64,000 bases of DNA from an uncultured Litoreibacter sp. (GTDB taxonomy: Bacteria; Pseudomonadota; Alphaproteobacteria; Rhodobacterales; Rhodobacteraceae). The DNA is taken from assembly GCA_947492995.1 (NCBI GenBank), contig CANLOU010000002.1, forward strand, positions 682,001 through 746,000, read 5' to 3'. Below, piece by piece: positions 1 to 7,559 of the stretch. The stretch's first letter is position 1. Each line of letters starts with the position of its first letter. The translations under genes were made by a program, and so were the position numbers. A model generated the notes under the pieces. The model saw nothing but the letters and a program-made list of their open reading frames with translations. It was not told the DNA's origin and ran no database searches.

Positions 1-403
1 GGTCGATTGCTTCATGGCTGTTCTGACCGGGGCCACCGACATGGGGCGTGGCGACCAGCTTGCCTTTGGTGGAGTAGCACCAGGAATGATAGGGGCAGCG
101 GATGGCGCCTTCGATCTTGCGTGGCTCGGACACGAGGATCATGCCGCGATGACGGCAAGTATTCTGAAAGACGCGGACTATGCCATCCTTGTCGCGGATC
201 AACAGCAGCGGCAGACCAAGGAATTCGATGGGTTTCGCGTCGCCATTCGCTGGAACGTCGGCGCCAACGGCAAGGCCTGCCCAGGTGGCGTGAAGCACCG
301 CGTCGCGTTCCTCTGCAAAGACGGTCTCATCAATGTAATGCGCGTTTGGCAGGCCGTTTGCGACCGCCACAGGGCGTTGAGCGCGGGAGAGGTCAGTGGT
401 CAT
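1..403 (-). CDS. Rieske-type ring-hydroxylating oxygenase alpha subunit, N-terminal part (runs off left edge)
   Basis: The reverse strand reads from an ATG at 403 without a stop to the window edge, giving 134 residues that begin MTTDLSRAQRP. The translation contains the Rieske [2Fe-2S] ligand pattern C-x-H (CRHRGM) and C-x2-H (CPYHSW) in the expected order and spacing. Family knowledge: such proteins are the large subunits of non-haem iron oxygenases acting on aromatics or quaternary amines (choline, glycine betaine, stachydrine types). The catalytic iron-binding C-terminal domain lies outside the window, so the substrate cannot be inferred. It is transcribed away from the EF-hand gene on its right. 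Confidence 0.88.
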   Translation of the reverse strand, partial: MTTDLSRAQRPVAVANGLPNAHYIDETVFAEERDAVLHATWAGLAVGADVPANGDAKPIEFLGLPLLLIRDKDGIVRVFQNTCRHRGMILVSEPRKIEGAIRCPYHSWCYSTKGKLVATPHVGGPGQNSHEAID

Positions 404-779
404 GGGCAAGCTCCGAGATCGCGGCGACTGATTAATCATGTCACGATTCGACGGTTCTTGAGTTGTCGCACCGCGACAAAGGTTTTCTCACTGCGACTCG
501 ATTTACAATGAATTGCGCGGGATTGGAGATGCAGGAAAACCGCCGATTGCCCCATTTTTTATGGGTCAAACTCTGCCGACGGGGAAAAACCTCACGCAAT
601 CGAGGTGGTTTGGGCGGCTCGGCGCTTGGATGGAATTGCCGAATTGGCGACGGATTGCGGGTTTTTGGAATAGCCGTCGAAAGACGCTGACAGGGGCAGG
701 GTGGGCTCACATGTTGTGCCTCGAAGTCACCAACGAAGGTGGCCTCGTGACCCTAAACAACCACACTAGGAGACCTAAG
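404..779. other. Divergent intergenic region between the Rieske gene and the EF-hand gene
   Basis: This 376-nt stretch separates two divergent genes and must hold both promoters. The short open frames here (for example 441-710 on the minus strand) have no family-like sequence and no convincing ribosome binding site, so I call no gene. No tRNA, terminator or repeat is evident. Confidence 0.5.
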
Positions 780-1016
780 ATGAAAAAGGTTCTGATCACG
801 ACAACTGCTGTTTTTGCTCTGTCCGGCGCCGTGTTCGCGGCTGTGGCCGATGTTGACACCGATGGCGACGGCGTCGCGTCCTTTACCGAACTGTTGGCTG
901 TCTACCCAACCCTGACCGAAGAAGGTTTCAGCGCAATTGACGCAAATGGCGACGGCGTTGTGGATGAAGCCGAGATGACCGCCGCGGTCGAAGGTGGCCT
1001 GATCCCCGAGACCTAA
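780..1016 (+). CDS. Small exported EF-hand calcium-binding protein
   Basis: A 78-aa protein starting at 780, preceded by AGGAG at 768-772. Residues 1 to about 21 form a signal peptide (MKKVLITTTAVFALSGAVFA). Two EF-hand loops follow: residues 26-37 (DTDGDGVASFTE) and 54-65 (DANGDGVVDEAE), both with Asp at loop positions 1, 3 (or Asn) and 5 and Glu at position 12. It is therefore a secreted or periplasmic Ca2+-binding mini-protein with paired hands. The longer frame beginning upstream at 513 is rejected because the signal peptide and SD fix the start. Neighbours give no functional clue. Confidence 0.88.
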   Translation: MKKVLITTTAVFALSGAVFAAVADVDTDGDGVASFTELLAVYPTLTEEGFSAIDANGDGVVDEAEMTAAVEGGLIPET

Positions 1017-1281
1017 ACCTTTCCCAAATGGCTGACGTCTTCCCAAGAGATTTCAGCCCAAGGGCGCGCCAAGGGTCTTCTATGATCTGCCTCGGGAAAG
1101 GTCTGAGGCGCGCCTGACGACGGCAAACCCCTTTTGCTGTCGGGCAGCACCGTTGGACCGTCCGACCTCCCCGGATGTGTCCGCCCCCTTTTGGCTTTCG
1201 GGCCAGACAGGATGGGTTCGGGTACAAGGACGCGTCCTTCGAGGCCAGAGCCGGGGCAACCCTGCTCTGGTCGCTGTCTGT

Positions 1282-1845
1282 TTACGTGGTGCCGCGCGCC
1301 AAGGCGGCCACGCCGGTCCGCGCAACCTCGACCAACCCAAGCGGGTGCATCAGGTCGGCAAAAGCATCAATTTTCTCGGATGTGCCGGTCATCTCGAAGA
1401 TGAAGCTTTCTAAGGTGCTGTCGACCACGTTGGCGCGAAAAATTTCAGCCAAGCGCAGCATTTCGATCCGTTTGTCACCGGAGCCAGCCACCTTGAACAG
1501 CGCGAGTTCCCGTTCGACGCTTGGGCCTTCCTCAGTCAGATCATGCACGTCATGCACCGGCACCATACGGCCAAGCTGCGCCTTGATCTGCTGAATGACC
1601 TCGGGTGTGCCCGTGGTCACAACGGTGATCCGGGACCGGTGCCCTTCATGGTCGATCTCGGCCACGGTCAAGCTGTCGATATTGTAGCCACGGCCCGAAA
1701 ACAGGCCGATGACCCGCGCCAGAACACCCGCCTCGTTGGTCACGATCACCGCCAGCGTATGGGTTTCGATCACATCGGCATTGGGGTCCTTCAAATCGTA
1801 AGCCGACTTGCGGGAGGTGCCTTGTTTAATGTTCAGCGGGGACAT
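1282..1845 (-). CDS. ilvH: Acetolactate synthase small (regulatory) subunit
   Basis: 187 aa. An ACT domain near residues 27-105 (THTLAVIVTNEAGVLARVIGLFSGRGYNIDSLTV) is followed by the ALS small-subunit C-terminal domain ending PLGLVEVARTGVAALARG. Family role: it binds the catalytic subunit and confers valine feedback inhibition on the first common step of Val/Leu/Ile synthesis. A roughly 15-residue N-terminal extension precedes the ACT domain. It is last in a three-gene minus-strand operon, 33 nt after the unknown 154-aa gene, and is presumably controlled by the leader at 4145-4260. ilvN is the alternative symbol for the same family. Confidence 0.95.
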   Translation of the reverse strand: MSPLNIKQGTSRKSAYDLKDPNADVIETHTLAVIVTNEAGVLARVIGLFSGRGYNIDSLTVAEIDHEGHRSRITVVTTGTPEVIQQIKAQLGRMVPVHDVHDLTEEGPSVERELALFKVAGSGDKRIEMLRLAEIFRANVVDSTLESFIFEMTGTSEKIDAFADLMHPLGLVEVARTGVAALARGTT

Positions 1846-1878
1846 GATTACCGTCTTTCAGTTGTTCGTTGTTTGCTC

Positions 1879-2343
1879 TTAAAGGCGCGATGTTGCGTCA
1901 TAAAATCCTGTACCATCGACGTAATGGACACCTTTGGCCGTCGCGTGGAGCCAATCGAGGAACGGCTCCAGATCACGTTGGACCTGATCGTCATCGCGGC
2001 CCTCGGCCGTGATTGCCAGGACCACCAGTTCATTTGTCTTTGCCAGCTCGGCGTTTATGTCGGGCGAGCCGCCGGATTTCTCGGTTTTGGCCAGCTCTAT
2101 TTCCTGTTCGAACACGGACTGCCCTGACTCGCCGTCAAAGCCCTTGGCGGTTTGCGACGGGTTGTAGAGCTCGAATTGCATCAGATCTTCGCCGCCGAGA
2201 AATATCTCGCCGTACACGGGGGAGGCGTCTTCGCGTTCCTCTACCTCTACAGTGTAGTCGCCTTTCAAGTCGCTCAGAGCGGCTTCCCATATTGCCGGGT
2301 CTGGGAGGCCGTTTTGACCGAAGAAGTAGATGTTTTGTGCCAT
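1879..2343 (-). CDS. Unknown protein encoded between the acetolactate synthase subunits
   Basis: 154 aa, beginning MAQNIYFFGQNGLPDPAIW. It is acidic, with no signal peptide, membrane segment or cysteine. The start codon lies 3 nt after the ilvI stop, so translation is almost certainly coupled. I do not recognise the family. The middle (about residues 75-100: EQEIELAKTEKSGGSPDINAELAKTNE) looks helical and charged, and the C-terminal third has a compact LVVLAITAEGRDDD segment. Position inside the ilv operon suggests co-expression with acetolactate synthase, but nothing in the sequence shows a role in the pathway. Confidence 0.8.
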   Translation of the reverse strand: MAQNIYFFGQNGLPDPAIWEAALSDLKGDYTVEVEEREDASPVYGEIFLGGEDLMQFELYNPSQTAKGFDGESGQSVFEQEIELAKTEKSGGSPDINAELAKTNELVVLAITAEGRDDDQVQRDLEPFLDWLHATAKGVHYVDGTGFYDATSRL

Positions 2344-2346
2344 GAC

Positions 2347-4104
2347 CTAAACCAAAACTGCCCCGGTGGTGCCGATTGCGTCTGCAACACCAGCGTCGCC
2401 CATGAGCATTTCATTATGCGGCGCGCCGGACGGGATCATCGGATAGCAGTTTTCATGCTTCTCGACGAGACAGTCGAAAACAACCGGTCCGTCATGTTTG
2501 AGCATCTCCATGATTGCGTCGTCCAGATCGGACGGATCCGCACAGGTTATCCCTTTTGCACCAAAGGCTTGTGCCAACAACATGAAGTCAGGCAAGGCCT
2601 CCGACCAACTTTGCGAATAGCGGTTGCCATGCAGCAGGTCTTGCCATTGGCGCACCATGCCAAGCCGCTCATTGTTCAGGATGAACTGTTTCACCGGCAG
2701 ATCATATTGCCGCGCCGTGCCCATTTCCTGCATGTTCATCAGCCAAGAGGCTTCCCCGGCCACATTGATGACCAACGCATCGGGATGTGCAACTTGCACG
2801 CCAATGGAGGCGGGGCAGCCGTAGCCCATGGTGCCGAGGCCCCCCGAGGTCATCCAGCGGTTGGGGTCCTCGAAGCCCAGATACTGAGCGGCCCACATCT
2901 GGTGCTGGCCAACTTCCGTGGTGATATAGCGGTCCTTGCGGCCTTTGGTCAGGGCCTCAAGGCGTTGCAGCGCATATTGTGGTTTGATAACTTTTTCGGA
3001 ATTTTTGTAGGAAAGACAACGCACTGCGCGCCAATCCTCAATCTGTGACCACCATTTTGCGAGCCCGTCGGCATTGGTCTTGCGTCCGCGAGACTTCCAG
3101 ACCCGCAGCATGTCCTCCAACACATGGGCAACATCGCCAATGATGGGCACATCCACGTGGATCACCTTGTTGATCGAGGACGGATCAATATCAATATGGG
3201 CCTTCTTCGACTTTGGCGAGAACGCGTCAATGCGCCCAGTGATCCGGTCGTCAAACCGCGCCCCGATGTTAATCATCAGGTCACAGCCATGCATGGCCAT
3301 ATTGGCCTCGTACAGGCCGTGCATGCCCAGCATGCCCATCCACTGATCGCCTGACGCGGGGAAAGCGCCAAGGCCCATCAAAGTAGAGGTGATCGGAAAG
3401 TTGGTTTCCTTCACAAGATCGCGCAGCAGCGCAGTGGCGCTGTCGCCGGAGTTAATGACGCCTCCGCCCGAATAGATGATCGGGCGTTTGGCGGTTTCCA
3501 TCAGCTTCACCAGATCTGTGATCGCGTCGATGTCGCCTTTGAGCTTGGGCGCGTAATGCCCCGTGCTGGCCTTGTTCTTCTCGGTATATTTGCCCTTGGC
3601 AAATTGCACGTCTTTGGGGATGTCGATCAGGACCGGGCCTGGGCGACCGTTGGTTGCGACGTGGAAGGCCTCGTGCAGGACACCCGCCAACTTGTCAGTG
3701 TCTTTCACAAGGTAATTGTGTTTCGTGCAGGGGCGGGTGATGCCGATAGTGTCTGCCTCTTGGAAGGCGTCGGTGCCGATCATGAACGTCGGCACCTGCG
3801 CGGACAGCACAATGATCGGGACCGAGTCCAACAACGCGTCCGTCAAACCTGTGACGGTATTTGTGGCCCCAGGCCCCGAGGTTACAAGCACAACACCCGG
3901 CTTGCCTGTGGAGCGCGCGTAGCCTTCAGCGGCATGGGCCGCGCCTTGTTCGTGACGCACAAGGATGTGCTTGATTTTCTCTTGCTGAAACAACTCGTCA
4001 TAGATCGGTAGCGCAGCACCACCGGGATAGCCAAAGATCGTGTCCACGCCCTGATCTATCAAGGCTTGAACGACCATTTCTGCTCCGGTCATTTGGCGTG
4101 TCAT
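2347..4104 (-). CDS. ilvI: Acetolactate synthase large (catalytic) subunit
   Basis: 585 aa, full length for the ThDP-dependent AHAS family. It condenses pyruvate with pyruvate or 2-oxobutyrate in the first common step of branched-chain amino acid synthesis. The catalytic Glu of the N-terminal ThDP domain is in ILVRHEQGAAHAAEGYAR. The C-terminal cofactor motif reads VINVAGEASWLMNMQEMG...FILNN, with Glu where many family members have Asp (GDGS); I recall GEAS in alphaproteobacterial homologues but cannot check this. It is first in the operon with the 154-aa unknown gene and ilvH, and its 5' leader carries an attenuator. The symbol ilvB would also be acceptable. Confidence 0.96.
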   Translation of the reverse strand: MTRQMTGAEMVVQALIDQGVDTIFGYPGGAALPIYDELFQQEKIKHILVRHEQGAAHAAEGYARSTGKPGVVLVTSGPGATNTVTGLTDALLDSVPIIVLSAQVPTFMIGTDAFQEADTIGITRPCTKHNYLVKDTDKLAGVLHEAFHVATNGRPGPVLIDIPKDVQFAKGKYTEKNKASTGHYAPKLKGDIDAITDLVKLMETAKRPIIYSGGGVINSGDSATALLRDLVKETNFPITSTLMGLGAFPASGDQWMGMLGMHGLYEANMAMHGCDLMINIGARFDDRITGRIDAFSPKSKKAHIDIDPSSINKVIHVDVPIIGDVAHVLEDMLRVWKSRGRKTNADGLAKWWSQIEDWRAVRCLSYKNSEKVIKPQYALQRLEALTKGRKDRYITTEVGQHQMWAAQYLGFEDPNRWMTSGGLGTMGYGCPASIGVQVAHPDALVINVAGEASWLMNMQEMGTARQYDLPVKQFILNNERLGMVRQWQDLLHGNRYSQSWSEALPDFMLLAQAFGAKGITCADPSDLDDAIMEMLKHDGPVVFDCLVEKHENCYPMIPSGAPHNEMLMGDAGVADAIGTTGAVLV

Positions 4105-4144
4105 CGTGCTGTTCTCCGTTTACGTCTTCGTTTCTATTTGCCCA

Positions 4145-4172
4145 CAAAAAAGCCCCCGTTTTTGGCGGGGGC
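4145..4172 (-). terminator. Intrinsic terminator of the ilv leader (attenuator)
   Basis: Read on the minus strand, a 7-bp stem GCCCCCG / CGGGGGC (4166-4172 with 4152-4158) with a 7-nt loop is followed directly by six U residues (4146-4151). It lies about 40 nt upstream of the ilvI start and downstream of the leader peptide, so it would stop transcription before the operon. Confidence 0.9.
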
Positions 4173-4260
4173 GCATGGTTACCGGTCTGGTTGTCGACTT
4201 ATCGACCCATGCGCTGATATCCTACAATGACTAGTACGTGCGCCACATCAGGCTCCTTCG
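4171..4260 (-). promoter_or_regulatory. ilv attenuator leader with candidate antiterminator
   Basis: Within the leader mRNA, GCGCATGG inside the leader peptide gene (4207-4214) is perfectly complementary to CCATGCGC at 4171-4178. That second segment shares its last two bases with the 5' arm of the terminator, so the two structures compete. Another short stem, GTCGA / TCGAC, sits between them around the leader stop codon. This fits ribosome-position-dependent attenuation. The structure is inferred from complementarity only. Confidence 0.72.
4199..4246 (-). CDS. ilv leader peptide
   Basis: A GTG-started 15-codon frame reads MAHVLVIVGYQRMGR and ends in TAA. An AAGGAG element stands 6 nt upstream (4251-4257). 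Codons 4-8 are GTA CTA GTC ATT GTA, five consecutive branched-chain residues (Val-Leu-Val-Ile-Val), three of them A-ending codons unusual for this GC-rich genome. This is the composition expected of a control peptide for the branched-chain operon downstream. An overlapping ATG at 4248 would give only MWRTY, so the GTG frame is preferred. Confidence 0.82.
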   Translation of the reverse strand: MAHVLVIVGYQRMGR

Positions 4261-4401
4261 AGATTGGCAAGACACTAACATTGTGGAATCGGGGGTCAAC
4301 AGCCAAAACGCTGAATAATCTGTCTTGAGGTGGCTTTTTATTGTATTTTTGTTACCCAAAGGGCGCAAGTTTCGGAATATGAGTGAAAATGGAGGGCTAA
4401 A

Positions 4402-4788
4402 ATGGCTCGGATGACACAAGTAACCCCGTTTTTGATGGCCAAGGACTTCAAGGCCGAGGTGGCATTCTTTCGCGATGTGTTGGGGTTTGAGGTGGGCTTT
4501 CTAGGAGAAGACCCGGATTATGCCTTTATGCACCGCGACGGCGTTGCCGTGCGGCTGCTACAAGGGACTGATTTTCACGACTGGTTAGACCGCGAAGACA
4601 TGCAAATGGTCTATTTTGATGTTGATGACATTGATGGGCTCTATGCCGAGCTGAAGCCGGCCTTGGACCAATTGCCAGATGGCCGCGTGAACCCGCCCTT
4701 TGACCGGTTCTACGGCCAGCGCGAATTCCATGTCCGCGACGAGGGCCCGTATTTACTAATGTTTGGCCAAGGCATATCCACCTCTTAA
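4402..4788 (+). CDS. VOC (glyoxalase/bleomycin-resistance) superfamily protein
   Basis: 128 aa starting MARMTQVTPFLMAKDFKAEVAFFRDVLGFEVGF, a typical betaalphabetabetabeta module opening, and ending with the second half (VYFDVDDIDGLYAELKP ... FYGQREFHVRDEGPYLLMFG). A GGAGG stands about 10 nt upstream. The family includes lyases, dioxygenases and antibiotic-binding proteins, so substrate and reaction cannot be assigned from sequence. It precedes the two Lin0512 genes by 16 nt and is probably in the same transcript, diverging from the ilv operon. Confidence 0.85.
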   Translation: MARMTQVTPFLMAKDFKAEVAFFRDVLGFEVGFLGEDPDYAFMHRDGVAVRLLQGTDFHDWLDREDMQMVYFDVDDIDGLYAELKPALDQLPDGRVNPPFDRFYGQREFHVRDEGPYLLMFGQGISTS

Positions 4789-4804
4789 CAAGGTAGGGAA
4801 GCAA

Positions 4805-5155
4805 ATGGCCAAGACACGGATATTGAACGAGTTCGGCATGGGGTCATCCCTGCGCCGCACGGATTACACGGAAGCCGCGTTGCGCGCGATTAAGGACGCA
4901 CTTTGGCACAACTCGGTGAGTGTCGCGCCTGCGTTTGGGTTCCCAAAGGAGGCGATGCTGATTGATGTGGAGGTGGGCGTTCAGGAGCCTGACCGCGTCG
5001 ACACCTCGAAACTGCTGGACGTGTTCCCCTATGGTCAGCCGCAGATCAACGTTGTCAAAGGCGGCCTGGATGTGCCAAAACCCGATGGCTCTGGCGTCAC
5101 AGTCATCGCTAACGCTGCCATCTGCGTCAGCTTTGATATGGAGCCGGCCCAATGA
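4805..5155 (+). CDS. Lin0512 family protein, copy 1
   Basis: 116 aa from the ATG at 4805 (GGTAGGGAAG just upstream); the longer frame from 4763 overlaps the VOC gene and is not used. The sequence (LNEFGMGSSLRRTDYTEAALRAIKDALWHNSVSVAPAFGF) matches the Lin0512 family pattern. No catalytic function is established for this family that I can state. It overlaps the second Lin0512 gene by 4 nt (ATGA), so the two are translationally coupled. The copies differ mainly in the N-terminal acid (NEFGMGSS here, LEMGMGND in copy 2), suggesting a heteromer of diverged subunits. Confidence 0.85.
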   Translation: MAKTRILNEFGMGSSLRRTDYTEAALRAIKDALWHNSVSVAPAFGFPKEAMLIDVEVGVQEPDRVDTSKLLDVFPYGQPQINVVKGGLDVPKPDGSGVTVIANAAICVSFDMEPAQ

Positions 5156-5517
5156 ACGAGGAACGACTGATCCTAGAGATGGGCATGGGCAACGACCTAT
5201 ACGGCATGGATTACACCAAGGCCGCGAAGCGGGCCATTCAAGATGCGCTGCATCACTCGTCGATTGTGATGTTCAAGTCGCTCGGCATCTCTCACGAGGA
5301 AATGCGGGTGCAGGTGACGATTGGCGTGCAGGAGCCGGACAAGCTGGACATTGCGGCACTTGTCGCTGAACTGCCGAGGGGCAGGGCGGAGGTGACCGGA
5401 GCGCTTGGCGGGTTGAATGTGCATGACCCGGACAACGACCAAACCCATGTGATTGCGACCGCGGCGGTTGAGGCCTACGTGCCGATGGACCAGTCCAAGT
5501 GGAAACTTTCCGATTAG
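5152..5517 (+). CDS. Lin0512 family protein, copy 2
   Basis: 121 aa, beginning MNEERLILEMGMGNDLYGMDYTKAAKRAIQDALHHSSI, which is close to the family consensus. It shares the whole-length pattern with copy 1, including VQEPD, a central GGL(N/D)V turn and a terminal hydrophobic strand (VIATAAVEAYV). It overlaps copy 1 by 4 nt and its stop overlaps the convergent dsbB stop by 4 nt. Function unknown; position after a VOC protein hints at a small-molecule metabolic role but proves nothing. Confidence 0.88.
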   Translation: MNEERLILEMGMGNDLYGMDYTKAAKRAIQDALHHSSIVMFKSLGISHEEMRVQVTIGVQEPDKLDIAALVAELPRGRAEVTGALGGLNVHDPDNDQTHVIATAAVEAYVPMDQSKWKLSD

Positions 5518-5972
5518 TTCCGGCGGGCGGCGGCCATCCAGATGATGGCCAGAACCAACGACAAGATCGCGTTCCAACCCGCCATTGAGATGCCAGCCAA
5601 CTGCCACGCAATGTCGTCACAGCGCACCACAGGTGCGGCCAGGATGTTCTCCAGCAGCTCGTCAACGCTTAGGTCCCCGATGGGCCCCGATGTGCAGGAG
5701 CTGGGGCCTTCCCACCAGCCTTGCTCGACCCCGGCGTGGAATGCGCCAATTGCCGCCGTCAGAAGGGCCGCGACTGCGCCAAGCCAGGCTATGGCGCGTA
5801 TACGCAATGCAATGCAAAGCGCGGCGAATAAGATGGCGGCTGCATGCGGCCAGCGCTGCCAGATACACATTTTGCAGGGCGGATAGCCCGCCAGCTGGAA
5901 CAAAAACGCACCACCAAGCAGCGCGGCGGACCCGGCGGCGGCGATCAGCACAAGGCGCGTATGCGTCGTCAT
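5514..5972 (-). CDS. dsbB: Disulfide bond formation protein DsbB family
   Basis: 152 aa with four predicted membrane segments. The first periplasmic cysteine pair is in PPCKMCIWQRW (CxxC) and the second is C...C in SSCTSGP...VVRCDD, the arrangement used by DsbB to pass electrons from DsbA to quinone. Family role: reoxidation of the periplasmic thiol oxidase. It overlaps the upstream DedA-type gene by 4 nt, so the two form one minus-strand operon. Confidence 0.92.
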   Translation of the reverse strand: MTTHTRLVLIAAAGSAALLGGAFLFQLAGYPPCKMCIWQRWPHAAAILFAALCIALRIRAIAWLGAVAALLTAAIGAFHAGVEQGWWEGPSSCTSGPIGDLSVDELLENILAAPVVRCDDIAWQLAGISMAGWNAILSLVLAIIWMAAARRN

Positions 5973-6547
5973 ATGTATTTCACCGCAAAGAAGCCCGCCA
6001 ACAGCACCACAACGAACAATGTGAAGACGAGGCCAAGCCGTTTTTCGATGAAGTCACGCACCGGCTCTCCGAATTTCCATAGCAGGCCCGCGATGATGAA
6101 GAAGCGGATGCCGCGTGCGATGATCGAGGTGACAATGAATGTCATAAGCGGCATGCCCGTCCAGCCGGACATGATCGTGATGACCTTGTATGGGAACGGC
6201 GTGATGCCCGCCACAAGGACCGCCCAGAACCCCATATCGTTGAAACGTTGATTGAATTCGGCGATGCGGTCGGTTTTGCCCAATGCCTCCAGAATTGGTC
6301 GGCCCAACCAATCGAACGCGAGGGCACCGATCGCATAGCCCAACAGCCCTCCAAGAACCGATGCCGCGAGGCAGACGCCCGCGATTAAGAACGCGCGGTG
6401 CGGCATGGCGATAATCATAGGGATCATCAGCAAATCAGGGGGGATCGGAAAGACCGAACTTTCGATGAACGCGACGAAAGCAAGCGCCCACAGCGCATTG
6501 GGATGCGCGGATAGCGACATCGTCCAGTCATAGAGACGCTTAATCAT
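5969..6547 (-). CDS. DedA/YqaA-type integral membrane protein
   Basis: 192 aa with several hydrophobic helices and the DedA/SNARE-associated signature: an early FIESSVFPIPPDLL re-entrant segment and a later ITPFPYKVITIMSGWTGM segment with the conserved polar/Pro residues. Family knowledge links these proteins to lipid-carrier transport and membrane homeostasis; the YqaA branch is less understood. It is first in a two-gene operon with dsbB and diverges from the metallopeptidase gene. Confidence 0.87.
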   Translation of the reverse strand: MIKRLYDWTMSLSAHPNALWALAFVAFIESSVFPIPPDLLMIPMIIAMPHRAFLIAGVCLAASVLGGLLGYAIGALAFDWLGRPILEALGKTDRIAEFNQRFNDMGFWAVLVAGITPFPYKVITIMSGWTGMPLMTFIVTSIIARGIRFFIIAGLLWKFGEPVRDFIEKRLGLVFTLFVVVLLAGFFAVKYI

Positions 6548-6621
6548 TGGCCTGCCTGCTTTTTCTTTTTAGGGTATATGCTCACGGGTACCCCATTGGG
6601 GTCAAGTCAAAGGAGCGTTCT

Positions 6622-7479
6622 ATGCAGTGGCGGGGACGGCGTGGAAGCCGCAATATCGAAGACAGACGCGGCAAGAGAACGGTTGGCAAGGCAGGCGGCG
6701 TAGGCGGACTTGGCCTAGTCGCCATTCTGGTGATTGGCTACTTCCTTGGCATTGATGTGACGCCGCTGTTGCAAGATAACGGACTGGGAGCCCAGCAAGA
6801 GCAGTCCGTAAGCCAGGAGATCACGCCTGCAGACCGAGATGCGGGCCAATTCGTCTCCGTTGTGTTGGCAGACACCGAAGAGGTATGGGCCGAGATTTTC
6901 CGCGATCAGGTGGGCGAGCCCTACAATCCCGCGACTTTGGTGCTGTTCAAAGGGGCCACGCAAAGCCCTTGCGGCGGCGCGTCAGGCGCATCGGGGCCGT
7001 TTTACTGCCCGGCGGACAAGAAGGCCTATCTGGACACGGATTTCTTTGTGACATTGGAGCGCCGCATGGGGGCAGGTGGTGACTTTGCCGCCGCCTATGT
7101 TGTCGCCCACGAGATCGCACATCACGTGCAAAACGAGTTGGGCATCTTGATGCAAGCCAACCGCATCCGCCAACAATCAAACCAGGCCGACAGCAACGCG
7201 ATCTCGGTTCGCATCGAATTGCAGGCGGACTGCTTCGCTGGCCTGTGGGCGCGATACGCGCAGGCGCGGTTTGCCTCACTTGAGCAGGGCGACCTGCAAG
7301 AGGCGGTCAACGCGGCCAAGCAGATTGGTGACGATACCTTGCAGCGCAACGCAGGCCGCCGCCCCAATCCGCACACTTTTACCCATGGCACGTCGGCGCA
7401 GCGGCAGCGCTGGTTTGCGAAAGGGTATGAGACCGCGACTATTCAGGCTTGCGACACATTCGGCGCCCGCCAGCTTTAG
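6622..7479 (+). CDS. YpfJ-type neutral zinc metallopeptidase
   Basis: 285 aa from the ATG at 6622, which follows AAAGGAG; the frame extends to 6547 but those residues are not family-like. The N-terminus is MQWRGRRGSRNIEDRRG, then one membrane anchor (about residues 35-55, VGGLGLVAILVIGYFLGI). The catalytic HExxH is HEIAHHVQ, with downstream SNAISVRIELQADCFAGLWA providing the third ligand region. The pattern is that of the YpfJ/KPN_02809 putative zinc metallopeptidases. The substrate is unknown. An IDVTPLL segment follows the anchor, as usual in the family. Confidence 0.92.
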   Translation: MQWRGRRGSRNIEDRRGKRTVGKAGGVGGLGLVAILVIGYFLGIDVTPLLQDNGLGAQQEQSVSQEITPADRDAGQFVSVVLADTEEVWAEIFRDQVGEPYNPATLVLFKGATQSPCGGASGASGPFYCPADKKAYLDTDFFVTLERRMGAGGDFAAAYVVAHEIAHHVQNELGILMQANRIRQQSNQADSNAISVRIELQADCFAGLWARYAQARFASLEQGDLQEAVNAAKQIGDDTLQRNAGRRPNPHTFTHGTSAQRQRWFAKGYETATIQACDTFGARQL

Positions 7480-7559
7480 AAAACTGCGTGGTTGATAGTT
7501 GCAAAACAGACTGCCACTACTTCTGCCAACGATATGTAACGTGTTTCTGGGAGGACATC

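Noticed and set aside
4231-4248. Alternative leader peptide MWRTY from the ATG overlapping the GTG start
   Set aside because: It has no branched-chain codons and would end before the control region; the GTG frame explains the regulation better, although both starts share the same SD.
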